From: Eutreptiella sp. 'Long Island Sound 2002'
Lineage: Eukaryota; Euglenozoa; Euglenophyceae; Eutreptiales; Eutreptiaceae
DNA length: 64,000 bases
NCBI GenBank assembly: GCA_964036045.1
Contig: OZ038382.1
Span: 111,436,578-111,500,577 of the forward strand
Direction: 5' to 3'
The position numbers were made by a program, and so were the translations under genes. This document shows, one piece after another, positions 1-11,054 of the stretch; the stretch's first letter is position 1; every line of letters starts with the position of its first letter. The notes beneath the pieces were generated by a model. It ran no database searches, was not told the DNA's origin, and worked only from the letters and a program-made list of their open reading frames with translations.

Positions 1-1205
1 GGTGCGTGTTGGGAGGAGGTTTAAAGGTGTCCCTTTGCGTTCATGTGGTGATCCAAGTGGGGGATTTGTTTGCAAATGGTCCGAAGCAATTGTGTTTTGA
101 ATCATATGTTGATACCATGGGTCAGCGAAGTTATATACTATTGTAATTATCTTGAATTTGGCATTATTTGCATGTTTTTGACCTCATTTTATGCTCATTT
201 TTGTGTTTTAGGTGCTCAACTGGTCGGCTAGCAGTAAAGTGCCTAGAGATTCGTGAACTATGATATGTTGCTTCTATGTTGGCATATGCTTCGGTGTTGC
301 ACTTCACCATATGCCGGATCACATGGTCACTTTGGCTTGGCACACGAGGCCTCACAAAATTAGGGCTCAAATTAATGAGTTGACTTGTGAAGCATGTCAT
401 GTACATAACCGGAGGGGTTTCGGAGCCAATGATGAAATATTCTTGGGCATGGACCTTTGGTTTATATCACCCTTGTATATTACTTTCCGGTTTGACACAT
501 GCATGGAGCATTGGGATATTTGCCATATGCATTTTTGAGTATATAATTGAATTTTGGGCACTACGGTGTGATTTGCCTGATTTTGCTAGGTTATGAGGTC
601 ATCTTCATGGGGCAGCTCTCCAAGCCCAATCAACTCCAAGCCCAACCAAGTTTATGTCAGGGTAGGGCATGGTCCTGAGTGCCACTCTAGGCCATGACAC
701 GCCACCTCCCCAATTGGGCTAGGATTTAGAGGCTTGGGAGTGAACACATTTTTGGGGTTTGTGTAGTGACCTTTGACACATGGCATTTAGCCACCTTATT
801 TGACTGGGTTCAGGGCATCATGTTGGTGAGTCAGGGGAAGGTCTTGAGTCCAGGTCAATGAGGGTTCTATGGCTGAGTCTGTGTATGTTTACCTCTTTCC
901 CCAACTTTGCTTTATTTGTGTTCATATGCCAATTCCAGGGCTTTCCTCTTTGGTGCAATTCTGCCACAATCCCGCCACCGTGAGACAACCGGGGTGTCGA
1001 ACAGAAGCCCGCAGTGTGGATTGGGTTATTGCTGTATTTGTGGGATCTGGTTGCTGTTCATGGTTGAAGGAGGATTGTATTTTCTATATTTTTGGATTTT
1101 GGACCCTGGATTTTGGTAAATGCAATCGCTGATCAGGAGCAAGTCAGCAGGGGTGACAGGCGGAAGGGGCACAGCAGGGGCCGGTCCTGGTAGGGACCTT
1201 CTTTA
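1..1205 (+). repeat. Partial LTR of the E1/E3 gypsy family (3' portion)
   Basis: This stretch aligns without large gaps to the last ~1.2 kb of the LTRs at 9700-10924, 20540-21763 and 61380-62587. It ends at the same point, after the motif GGACCTTCTTTA. It shares more diagnostic bases with the E3 LTR (61.4-62.6 kb) than with the E1 LTRs, for example around 260-360 versus 61638-61740. The sequence after 1205 is not the TGGTAGCAG primer site, so this is the outer end of a 3' LTR or a solo LTR. Short frames inside it have no family features and I treat them as non-coding. Confidence 0.9.
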
Positions 1206-1899
1206 GTTTGAACCTCACTAGTCAGGATATGCCCCTTCATGACTCTCAAAAGAACAAGAACAACCATAGTGTCAAATGGGTACCCGAGGTTTTCTTCTTT
1301 CGAAGGGGCTCCCCTCGGCACTCCTACCAATGTCTGCGCCCGTACAGCGCCCCCTTTCCTCCTTTATCGCCCTTGCCGCCACCAGCCTTATCACCACCAC
1401 CATCCCTACCGCCACCGCCACCCTTATCGCCACCACCACCCTTACGTTTACCAGCTTTAGACTTACCCGAAACGGTCCAATGGGTGTCATTGCACGGAGA
1501 ACTGGGCTTACACGTCCAAAGGGTGCTCTTGGTGACACCCCAATCAATATGGTAGTCCATATCCGTTTGTTTACGTTGTTTCCAATGTTTGGAACACGGA
1601 ACCCAAAGAAAAGGTGGCAGTTTAGACCCGGGGTCGGCGGTTCTTTCGCCGGGGGTTTAGGGTGACCCACGGCGTTGACGGAGGCGTCAGCACCATCATC
1701 CTTAAGCTGACCCCTCGTCACAAAACTGACTTTATTGATCGCGCTGCCGCTTCCGCAGCTTCTGCAGCTTCTGCCTGCCGCTTCCGCAGCTTCCGCAGAT
1801 TTTACGTCAGCTTTTTAATAAGTTCAATAAGTTACTTAGTTTAATAGCTAATACTGTTAGATCCCTAATTACTAAAACCGTCCAAATGGAAAATGATAA
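1206..1899. other. Unassigned stretch with a Gly/Lys-rich minus-strand ORF
   Basis: No gene is recognised. The minus strand has a short open frame (1560-1324) with a Cys/His/Trp-containing start followed by a Gly/Lys/Asp-rich tail (GGGGDKGGGGG type). That tail resembles the basic glycine-rich tail of retrotransposon Gag but could equally be simple-sequence DNA. At 1738-1800 there is a short array of a ~9-base unit (CTTCCGCAG and variants). The interval directly abuts the LTR end at 1205. Confidence 0.35.
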
Positions 1900-3011
1900 G
1901 GTGCCGCAGCTGCCGTCTAGAGGGTTGGGTACTAGTGCTGCCCGAAAAGTGAAAACTGCATTGAGAATGGTATGGGTAAACAAGTGAACTTTGTTTCCTT
2001 GCCTACATGTGCCTTTGTGTCGTGTATTCAACCAAACTACGTGATTTTTGCACAAAAATCACTTATGCTTGGTTTTTGTAAGTGAAATCAGCTTCCGTCT
2101 AGAGGTTTGGGTACTACAGTGCTCCCCGAAAGGTCAAAAACACATTGAGAATGGTATGGGTAAAAAATGATTGCAATTCAACTTCGTTTCCTTGCTTAGA
2201 TGTGCCTTGGTGTCGTGCATTCAACCAAACTACGTGGACTTTTGCGTAAAAATCACTTATGCTTGGTTTTTGTAAGTGAAATCAGCTTCTGTCTAGAGGT
2301 TTAGGTACTAGAGTGCTCCCCGAAAGGTCAAAAACGCATTGAGAATGGCATGGGTAAATAATGATTGTAATTCAACTTCGTTTCCTTGCTTAGATGTGCC
2401 TTGGTGTTGTGCATTCAACCAAACTACATGGATTTTTGCGCAAAAATCACTTGTGTTTGTTTTTTGTAAGTGAAATCAGCTTCCGTCTAGAGGTTTGGGT
2501 ACTAGAGTGCTCCCCAAAAGGTCAGAAACACACTGCGAATGGTATGGGTAAATAACGATTGCAATTCAACGTCGTTCCCTTGCTTAGATGTGCCTTGGTG
2601 TCGTGCATTCAACCAAACTACGTGGATTTTCGCGCAAAAATCACTTATGCTTGGTTTTTGTAAGTGAAATCAGCTTTCGTCTAGAGGTTTGGGTACCAGG
2701 GTGCTCCCCGAAAGGTCACAAACGCATTGAGAATGGTATGGGTAAATAATGATTGCAATTGAACTTTGTTTCCTTGCTTAGATGTCCCTTGGTGTTGTGC
2801 ATTCAACCAAACTACGTGATTTTTGCGCAAAAATCACTTGTCTTTGGTTTTCGTAAGTGAAATCAGCTTCTGTCTAGAGGTTTGGGTACTAGAGTGCTCC
2901 TCGAAAGGTCAAAAACGCATCCAGAATGGTATGCGTAAATAATGATTGCAATTCAACATCGTTTCCTTGCTTAGATGTGCCTTTGTGTCGTGCATTCAAC
3001 CAAACTACGTG
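1900..3011. repeat. Tandem array, 193-194 bp unit, about 5.7 copies
   Basis: The landmark GCTTCCGTCTAGAGGTTTGG recurs at 2091, 2285, 2479, 2673 and 2866, with a more diverged first copy near 1908. Spacing is 193-194 bp with almost no indels. Each unit also contains a conserved GTGTCGTGCATTCAACCAAACTACGTG block. Units differ by scattered substitutions. The array stops abruptly at 3011, where GC-rich sequence begins. No protein is encoded. Confidence 0.95.
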
Positions 3012-3420
3012 GGTTCGGCGGTGTTAGGGTCCGCTGTAGCATTCACAATAACTGCATTCACCGCGGTTTTATTGTGAGAAGGGCGATGGGTGTAGGTCAC
3101 CGTCGTCTTGTGTCCTCTTTTCAGGCGACCGAGAGCTTCCCCCTCCAAGACGTCTGTATTGGCCACGGGATTCCCACTACGAGACGTGGAGGCGCCACAC
3201 CTGTCATGTGGAGGTCGGGGTCAGCGCCCGGCAGGTGTTACAACACGCTGGCACCAGGATCCGGGCAGACTACGCGGCGCGCGGCAGTATCAGCCGGCGT
3301 GCACACGAGCGGGGTCGAACGACAGCATAATGGCGCCAAAGCAGGGCAGACCTCCCTGGAAGGCGGCATGCCCGCTACACGGAGACCAAAGAGGGTGCGG
3401 CAGAGGTGCCGTAGGGCGCA
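3012..3420. other. GC-rich tract, left part, interrupted by MITE-A
   Basis: Base composition changes sharply from the array. The overlapping frames here (2975-3430 and 3108-3518, plus strand) are arginine-rich and have no recognisable domain. If the 1.2-kb element at 3426-4634 is removed, this tract continues into the GC-rich tract from 4640, so the two were probably one segment. I see no gene I can name. Confidence 0.4.
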
Positions 3421-3425
3421 TGAGT

Positions 3426-4634
3426 CTTAGCCCACGCAAACTGCACCCTGTTTTTCACCTCAAGGGCGGCATTTATGTGCAACAAAAAGACGCGCACTTT
3501 CCGCGTGTTTCCACCTGAAAACTGAGAATTAAAAAACGGAGGAATCTCAAATATATTTTTTTAGGCTATCAGCAGAATGCAAGTAGTCAGAGGTATTGAA
3601 AAAACGTTTTTTTTGTCATCTTGAGTGCCTGAGGCCTCGCGCCCTCAACTATGCAGAATGTGTATTTCCCAATGGTCCTGGATAAACAGTATTCCATGCC
3701 AAATGAGGCTCTGATGTCTTAATGGGTGCCTCATGGCGTACCGTTCGGGTCATGTCAGCAGCAAGAGTGGTCAATCAATGGACGTTTTGTACACACCATG
3801 CACTATGTAAGGTGTAATAGATCTAAATAGGCGGTTGCCCTCAGTCCTTGCTAAACACACGACTTTCAGTTAGTTTACCTACAGATGAGGTGCCCAGCCT
3901 CCCATCTTTTGGGGCTGTACAACAGTATGTCAGAAGCACTAGGTAACAGGACGTATGAAGCAAGTGCTCTAGAGGAGGATAGTCTAATCGCTACTCTTGA
4001 GCTCACTGTTTTCACAGGATTCCAAAAGGGAGGAATCTCAAAGAGCCTTTTGGAGGCTATCGGCAGAATGCAAGTAGTCACGGGTAGTCAAAAACCCATG
4101 CTTCCAGCATGTTGAGTGCGCGAGCCCTCGCACACTGTGTGTTCCGCTGTGCAAGTCTCTAACCCATATTGAATCTTGCAGTTTTGCATTTGCTCCATCC
4201 TTGCTTCATGCCACTTCCGATGTCAAAAAGTAATCTCAAAAAAGCCTCAAAATCTCACTCCAGCTGGCTGAGTGCGCGAGGCCTCGAGCACTCAGCCTCC
4301 CATAATAAGAATTTTTTCATGTGGACATGTACAGGATGTGTGAACAGCGCCCATCTTTAATAGTTTTCCAGACGATCCAAAAATTGGTATTCTTCAGATT
4401 AGCCAACAAAACTTTTTTCAGGAAAAATGACCGGTAAACCCTCTGATTTTGGACTAAAGAATGGTTATTTGACCCCCCTAAAAACAGCAAAAAATGGGCA
4501 AACCTGATGAAAAATGCATTTTTGGGAGGGTCTGAAAAACAGTGTTTTCCAGATGGCAAAAAAAAACTATTTTTTTCGGTAACAAAATCTAGGTGCTTAG
4601 GTGAAAAAAGCGGGTGCAGTTTACGTGGGCTAAG
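3426..4634. mobile_element. MITE-A: 1209-bp inverted-repeat element, CTTAG ends, 5-bp TSD
   Basis: The left end (CTTAGCCCACGCAAACTGCA onward, to about 3463) is repeated in inverse orientation at 4598-4634 with a few mismatches, giving terminal inverted repeats of about 37 bp. The pentamer TGAGT occurs immediately outside both ends (3421-3425 and 4635-4639), as expected for a target-site duplication. The interior is AT-rich, with no frame longer than about 130 codons and no transposase motif, so the element is non-autonomous. Its CTTAG termini and 5-bp duplication match MITE-B at 25864-26708, although the longer terminal sequences differ. Confidence 0.88.
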
Positions 4635-4639
4635 TGAGT

Positions 4640-6947
4640 GGTCAGCGCTCTGAGAGCGCGGCCAATACTGGCCAGCGATGAGCCACACAGGAAGCTCCGT
4701 GGCCCACGGCGTGCCGCACAAAGCTCACCCACATTGGTGGGCCAGAGCGAGAGGCCTTCGGGTACGACCCGACTCCAGGGGAAAGGGTAGGGACATCGGG
4801 TTAGGGCATGGGTGAAATCCACGAGTGGAATACTCGGGTGGATGTGCAGCAAAGGCAATGATAGCGGACAGTAATGTTCAGACAGAAGGGGCCAAGCGAC
4901 GCCCCTCCGAGTGACGGCGTGCTGGGACGCGGTGAGGTGGTGAGTAGAGGAGAGAAGACGAGGCAGAGGGCGAGGGCTCACGGCGGCAGGGCAGGGGTAG
5001 CGCGGAGGTGAGCAGTGGACACACGCAGGGCGCGCGTGAGCAGCAACGAGCACGACAAGAGACGCAAACAAGGGAAAATGCAGGCGAACCCGAGGGTCAG
5101 GGCCGCGCGAGGAGAGGGGGACGTAGGGGGCCAAGAGCGGCACATAGGTGCACCACATCGCGCTCAGAATGACGCCATGCCTATGACCCGCATTGAGCCA
5201 TACCGGCCGCCCCGCCCCACAGTCAGGGAACTGATGGAGGGGAGGTCGGAGGGGGCGGACGACGGGGGAATCCCCCTAAAGAGGTACCTTGGGAGGCCGC
5301 TCAAGCTGGCCTACAGGACAGAGGACAGGGTGGAGCCTGAGAGGCGCGTGAGGGGGCGCGAGATTCAGCTGGTGCGGGGAGGAGCAACGGAGAGCACACA
5401 TAGCAGGAGAGCAGCAGTAAGAGGGCGGGCGAGAGACAGGCGACGGGGGAAAGGCGGGGTGGGGGAGAGGAGAGAGGGAAGAGAGGAGAGTGACACGAGG
5501 GAGGGGCAACCAACTGGCTTGGCCGGGGACCGCCAAGGGCATGTCCCGCGTGGGCGAGAGGACCGGAGACGAACACCGAGGGGAGCCGTGACCCGATGAC
5601 CAGTGCAGTGATGATGTGCGTGCATGCAGGGAGGAGGGTAAAAAAGAAACACAGCAGGGAGAGGAATCCGCATGACAGGATGCACAGAGGGAAAGGGGGG
5701 GGGAAGCGGCCCATGGGTTAAAAAAGGACAAACACCAAAGAGAAAGAACCACAATTCACCGCCGGAGGGCGCACAGCACAGAGCAAAGAGGCAGCGGGAG
5801 AACGTGTAGGAGCAATCGGTGCACGGGACAAGAAAAGGAGCCGCAGGCAAGTGACACAGGGTAGCAAGCAGCAGGGTGGAGAAAACACAAAAGATGCAGG
5901 CGGCCCGGTAGGGTATAGGCACAGGTAACGGGATGGGAAAGGGGGGCGAGGCCAGTAGAAAGGGCCCCCACCAGGTCCAGTAGGAATCAAACCACCCAAA
6001 CACAAGGGGGCGGGATAGGAGCAACCCGTGCAAGGCGCACCAAACGGTCCCCGGATGGAAAAGGATCCTGTGGGATCGCCCCATTCGGTTTCTGGCGGCC
6101 GGTGGGGTATACACACGGGATGAGGGATGGGAAAAGGGGACGGGACCAGGCAGAGAGTGTGGCAAGGGCCGCACAGTAGCCCCAGGAGAACGGGGAAACA
6201 CGGAACGCGGGGAATGGGCCGTGCTGGGTGACGGGATGTGGCAAAGGGGAACGGGACATTGCGGGGTTGCGAACTAGGGAACGAAGGGGGACAGATAGCG
6301 CCGAGCAACAGCCCTGTGGAATTGGGAAACCAGTCGTCAGCAAGTGGTGAACCATGGGCCAACCATGCATGGGGAGCCTGACCACGGGAAGGCAGGAAAA
6401 TGCCCTGAACTTCTGGACGGCCGTGAGGTGTCCACAGGGGTGAGGGTGGACTATGAGGCCCCCGGGTCAATGGCCTGAGTACACTTAGGTTCACGTGTGA
6501 GCGGGACCTGGGAGAACGTGGAAAGGGTCGCCCCCTAGCCCCCAGCCGCGGATGAACGACCACCAAGTGCATCCGGGAGCCAAGTGGGTACTCCAGCTGG
6601 TGAGAGATGGGGAGTGGTGGAATGTGGTTGAGAGTAAAGCTGCGCTGTCGGCGACGACTTTCCACAGGAAACCCGCCTGCAGGCACCCAAAATAATGTGC
6701 TAGGGGGGGAAGGTCGGAGGATCGTTCGACGAGTGACCAGAGGGAGCTGAGACCCTGAGGGAAGCAACTGAAGGAAACCTACCGCCGGTCATGCCCCAAG
6801 GGAACCCGGTTGAAGCTCCCAGCCGTGAGGCAAGACAGGGGTTGCCAGGCGAAGTGATGGTGGAGAGCTCTCCTTCCCGCCAGAGGCGGCCACCATGTAA
6901 AACAAACAAGGGGATGTCAGATGAGGCTGCGGATGCGGCTGCCCTTA
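4640..6947. other. GC-rich tract, possibly a decayed non-LTR element 3' region
   Basis: The plus strand is strongly purine-rich (runs of GGGGA, GGAGAG). This keeps several minus-strand frames open, for example 6767-5718 and 6201-5365, but their translations are Pro/Ser/Leu/Cys-rich, overlap in two or three frames and show no domain. The best plus-strand frame is 5015-5599 (194 codons), which is arginine-rich; I cannot assign it and it may be chance. The tract ends in a (TTAC)n tail, which would fit the 3' end of a plus-strand LINE fragment. That link is inferred. Confidence 0.35.
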
Positions 6948-6948
6948 T

Positions 6949-6969
6949 TTACTTACTTACTTACTTACT
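6949..6969 (+). repeat. (TTAC)n short tandem repeat
   Basis: Five uninterrupted TTAC units sit at the right edge of the GC-rich tract. Short tetranucleotide tails are common at the 3' ends of some non-LTR retrotransposons. The larger LINE here also ends in a short (TACC)-type tail at about 56187-56203. Confidence 0.8.
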
Positions 6970-7104
6970 GGGCCAGGGCGTAGATATCCTCATGCTGCAA
7001 AGGAGGCCTCCATTATTCCACTTTAATTGTAAAGCCGCGTGTGTGAGGTGTGTTGTTGAGTTGCAAGATCCATTCCTGTCGATATGGGTCTTTGCAATCA
7101 ACTA

Positions 7105-8568
7105 TCACCCCTGGCCCTGAATAGGAACAATCTCAGGAACCGTAGTACAACATTGAGCGCTATATTTCCTGAGTTCCTTTTCGAATGGGGCGCGACCCGG
7201 CGAAGGGTCAAGGCCACTAAAATCCACCACATAACTGCCCTGACCATTCTTGGCCTCCATTTTAACCACCCATTCTTTGATCCGCAGAAGCTTGCTTAGG
7301 AGCTGCTCCCCAATCACGTGGGGGCGAGTCTCGTTACTCAAAGGCAACAACCATTGCCAACGAGCATAGAAATCCTCCAAGTCGATGAGGTTCACCTAGC
7401 CTCTAACCAGGCTGGGGGTGAGGGCTTGCCATCTTTCATCGGCGCTTGAGGGATCATACTAGTGGAAGCGTTGTTCCCAAAAAACCCACAATTCTTTGAG
7501 GGTCGGGGCCGTTTGTGTGTGTTGAGTGGCCTCGGCGACTCGGGTGTCGATGATCCCTTTTAGCCACGGGGGCAAGGTACTCAAAATCATGCGTGCCTCG
7601 ATGGCTCTTCGGTATGTGGGATCAGACCCCCCCAACCATCGTTGAAGCTTCTCGGTCCACTCGTCGTAGTTCTGTAATTGCCCATTAAAATGCGGTTTAG
7701 GCATATCACTCTCCTCCACCGCTTTGGTGTAACTACTTTGCACCATAGGCATTTGGTATGGGTGGCAAGCGGGGGGGGGGCATGGTTGGGGCTGCACCTC
7801 CACTTGCACTCGGTGCAACCTTCACTGGAGAAACTGTACACGTGTCCGTACGAAGGGATGGCGTGTAGGAAGGTGACCCGGGGGATGTGAAAACATTTTT
7901 TGTAAGGGGGTTCATGTTCCCCAACGAAGAGGAGTTCTCCTCCGCGCCGGTCCACGGGGCCGTAGGCTCCGAGGGGTATTCTTCGCCCTGAGGCGCCGCC
8001 CTCCACTCGGGATAGCATGTTCCTTCTGCCTTTCGGCGGTTCCCCTCCACGGAGTAGGTTCCTGGTGATGGGGGTGTTCGTGGTGTCCCTCCCCCCCCTC
8101 GGCCACCCCGAATCCGGAAAAGCGTTTGGATGGTAGATGCAATCTTGGAATGGGTGGACGGAGAAAGGAAGAACACAACCACCACCGGATGAACCGGATG
8201 GCGCGCCCATGGGCGCCGTAGGCGCAGCCGGCTCAGGATTAGGAACGGGTGGAGGCGCTGATGGCGGGGGCGGGATCACCGCATCGGGTTCTGCAAGCTT
8301 GGTATACCAGTTGTCCCACGCATCGATCCTAGATGCAACGGCGGCATAACGCGTAGCGAGCGTTTCCACTGCACTAAAGCATTTGGCCGTGTTGCTGTTG
8401 GACATTTTAAGATGATCCGACACACTGGCTGCCACCGCATTAGAATCCTGTTGGTAGCCCTGAACCACAGCGTCAAACTTAGCCAACTTAGACAAGATTT
8501 GGGTCATCCGGTCCCCGTAGGACTGACTGATGCCAGCGGTAGAGGCTACTGCCTGAGAAAGCTCCTGC
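7105..8568 (-). pseudogene. Gag-like gene, 3' half (downstream of the E1 insertion)
   Basis: This is the continuation of the minus-strand gene at 23802-21764, cut by element E1. Reading down from 8568 the frame begins QELSQAVAS and continues open through 8507-7587. A proline-rich stretch follows. After a frame change near the G10 run at 7771-7780 comes a region typical of retrotransposon Gag: PKPHFNGQLQNYDEW, then LPPWLKGIIDTRV, then LKELWVFWEQRF. Two TAG codons (7459-7461 and 7396-7398) interrupt the end, and the last recognisable part runs to about 7105. The domain assignment rests on pattern resemblance to the gypsy/copia-type Gag capsid region. No pol follows; GC-rich sequence begins instead. 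The gene is broken and probably a retrotransposon remnant. Confidence 0.7.
8565..8568. repeat. Target-site duplication of E1 (CTGC), left copy
   Basis: CTGC lies directly before the first TG of the left LTR (8569) and directly after the last base of the right LTR (21764-21767). Deleting E1 plus one copy of CTGC joins the flanking minus-strand gag-like frame without a shift, which independently supports these boundaries. Confidence 0.88.
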
Positions 8569-10924
8569 TGAAGCCGGTTCGGACCCCCGTGGCCATCTTG
8601 GGGTCACTTGGGGTGTGTATCTATGTGCCGGCAAGCCGCCATTGGCTGATATCATACTCTCCCATCCACCTGATCTAACCCGATGTGATAGTGTGATAAA
8701 TTTAATTATTCTGGCTATGAGCGGCCATATTCAGAACCGAGGCGCCGCCAGCGGAGATTTATATATCAGAATATCAGGAATCAACAGGGTTTTATTATCA
8801 TGATGTTTCCGTAATTTTTCAGCCTTTCGTTCTGATGGTCAATGTATCGGCGACCGTCAGTTGGCTCGCGATTTTGCGTTAACCGATTGGTTAACTGTTA
8901 TTTTCAGATATTTTGGCGGATACTCCGTTGAAGGGTCAGATCTCATCAGCAAAGGGTTCGTTGCTTCCGCAATTTTCTAAATAAGCACTCGAAATTTTAA
9001 TCTGAATTTTTCGCGATGTCGAAATCGGATTTTCGACATCGACATCGCCGCACTTGATTTTGACTTCTTCGAGTGGTCATACTCTCTCCCCTATGCCCGA
9101 ATCAGGTTTCCCTTATACTTGCCACCCATTTGACTTGGAGATATAAGGGAAACAAAGTGAATCGTGGGACCACTTTGAAGGACCATATCTACGCGCGAGT
9201 GTGAGGAAAGAGAATAAGGAAGGTTGGGTTGCAAACGCCTTGGTCTCAACTTAATTTAGGGAGCATCAAACGCCTTTGGTGTGTACACATGCCCGATATA
9301 GCAAGGGATAATGGTCAAGAGGGTATAAAGTGATATATAACTCTTGGACCGTGCAACCGAACATTTTATTGTGACTTTCGAGTGTACCGCATGAGTGAGG
9401 GGGTTGCATAACAACCTTCCTTGGGTTCCTACGCATTTTTAACGTGAAGTTATGTCCATGGAGGGACACGGCATATCATGGTGGGAGCCACTTTTGAGGG
9501 TATGTTTTATATGCATGGTATATGTCTTGATATGCTCACACCCATGTTATATATCTTCGTGTGGCCGAAGAGATGGGGAGCCATACGTGACAAGGGTTTT
9601 GCCCATGTCCCAATTGTGGAATTCAAAGCGCTAGACTAAGTCTACCGCATATGTATTGCTCATGGTATGTTAGGCAAAGAGATCCATGAGTGCACTCCCA
9701 TTTTCATGGGGCATGTAGATACGAGTGGCGAAGGTATCTACATGCGCCCGATTGGGGATCCAAGTGGGGGAATTGTTTCTAATTGGTTCCAATCATTTGT
9801 GTATTGAACCATGAGCGAATATCATGGGTGAGCATAGAGATATACTATCATGACAACTTTGTATTTGGTCATATTTTCATGTTTTTGACCTCAGTTTTTG
9901 CTCATTTTTGCATTTTGTGTACTTACCTGGTCGGCAATCAGCAAGAAGCCTATGGAGAGTAGAACCATGGTATGTTGTTCATATGTTGGCGGATGCTTTG
10001 GGGTTGAACACCACCATATGCCGGATCGCGTACTCCATTTGGCTTGGCGCACGAAGGATTACAAGAATTGGTCTCAAGATCATGGGCTGACTTGGGCAGT
10101 GTGTGGCGCCCATATCCGAAGGGGTTTCGAGGGCAAAGTGGGGATGTACATGGGCATTGATCTTTGGTCTATATCCTCCATGAATATTAGACTTCGAATC
10201 CATGCATGCTTTGAGCCTTCGGATATGTGGTAACTTCAATTTTGAGCATATATGTGATATATGGCCAATATGGTGTGAATTGGCAGTTTTTTGGCATGTT
10301 ATGAGTTCAAACTCATAGGTCATTTCTCTAAGCCCATTCGACCCCAAGTCCAACCAAGGTTATGTCAGGGTAGGGCATGGTCCTGAGTGCCACTCTAGGC
10401 CATGAAACGCCACCTCCCCCTTTGGGCTAGGATTTAGAGGTTTGGGAGTGAACACACTTTTGGGGTTTATGTAGTGACTTTTGATACATGGCATTTAACC
10501 ATCTTATTGGACTGGGTTCAGGGCATAATGTTGGTGAGTCAAGGGAAGGTCTTGAGTCCAGGGAATGAGGGGTCTATGGCGGTGATTGTGTAAGTTTCCA
10601 TCTTTCCCCAACTTTGTTTTATTTGTGTTCATATGCCAATTTCAGGGCTTTCTTTCTTGGTGCAAATCCTGTACATGCCCGTCACCGTGAGACGACCGGT
10701 GTGCTGAACGGAAGCCCGCAGCCTGATTTGGATTGTGAATTGGGTTATTGCTGTATTTGTGGGATCTGGTTGCTATTCAGGGTTGAAGGAGGATTTTATT
10801 TTCTATTTTTTTGGATTTGGAACCTTGGATTTTGAGCAATGCAATCGTTGATCAGGAGCAAATCGGCAGGGGTTACAGGCGGAAGGGGCACAGCGGGGGC
10901 CGGTCCTGGTAGGGACCTTCTTTA
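8569..10924 (+). repeat. E1 5' LTR (2356 bp)
   Basis: It starts TGAAGCCGGTTCGG and ends GGACCTTCTTTA. It matches 19408-21763 base for base over long stretches, with small clusters of differences such as 8698-8712 versus 19537-19551. The same LTR family occurs at 60240-62587 and, partially, at 1-1205. As the upstream LTR it should carry the promoter, but I cannot pick the start site with confidence. Short ORFs inside recur in every LTR copy and are not considered genes. Confidence 0.95.
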
Positions 10925-10942
10925 TGGTAGCAGAGGCTTACC
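10925..10942 (+). promoter_or_regulatory. E1 primer binding site
   Basis: The sequence TGGTAGCAGAGGCTTACC begins at the base after the LTR end, where a tRNA 3' end (…CCA) would pair to prime minus-strand synthesis. Its first 11 bases differ by one from the TGGTATCAGAG site common in plant elements primed by initiator tRNA-Met. That tRNA is a likely but unproven primer. E3 has the same site at 62588. Confidence 0.8.
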
Positions 10943-11054
10943 TGCTGCCCCTACCAACCGCCGACCCAGGGACTTGGGCCCTTATGAGCCCTGCCCAAGT
11001 ACGCCCCGGGTGCGTATTGTGGACTCGGTGGAGACCACGCCGGAGATTTGATCC

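Noticed and set aside
5365-6767. Long minus-strand frames (349 and 278 codons) as protein genes
   Set aside because: They overlap in several phases, are Pro/Leu/Cys/Ser-rich and follow from a purine-rich plus strand that lacks minus-strand stops. No domain or start context supports them.
9898-10353. Recurring 111- to 124-codon ORFs in the LTRs (also at 20737, 260 and 61638) as genes
   Set aside because: They recur only because the LTR is repeated. They overlap on both strands and show no domain. Conservation across copies follows from LTR homology.
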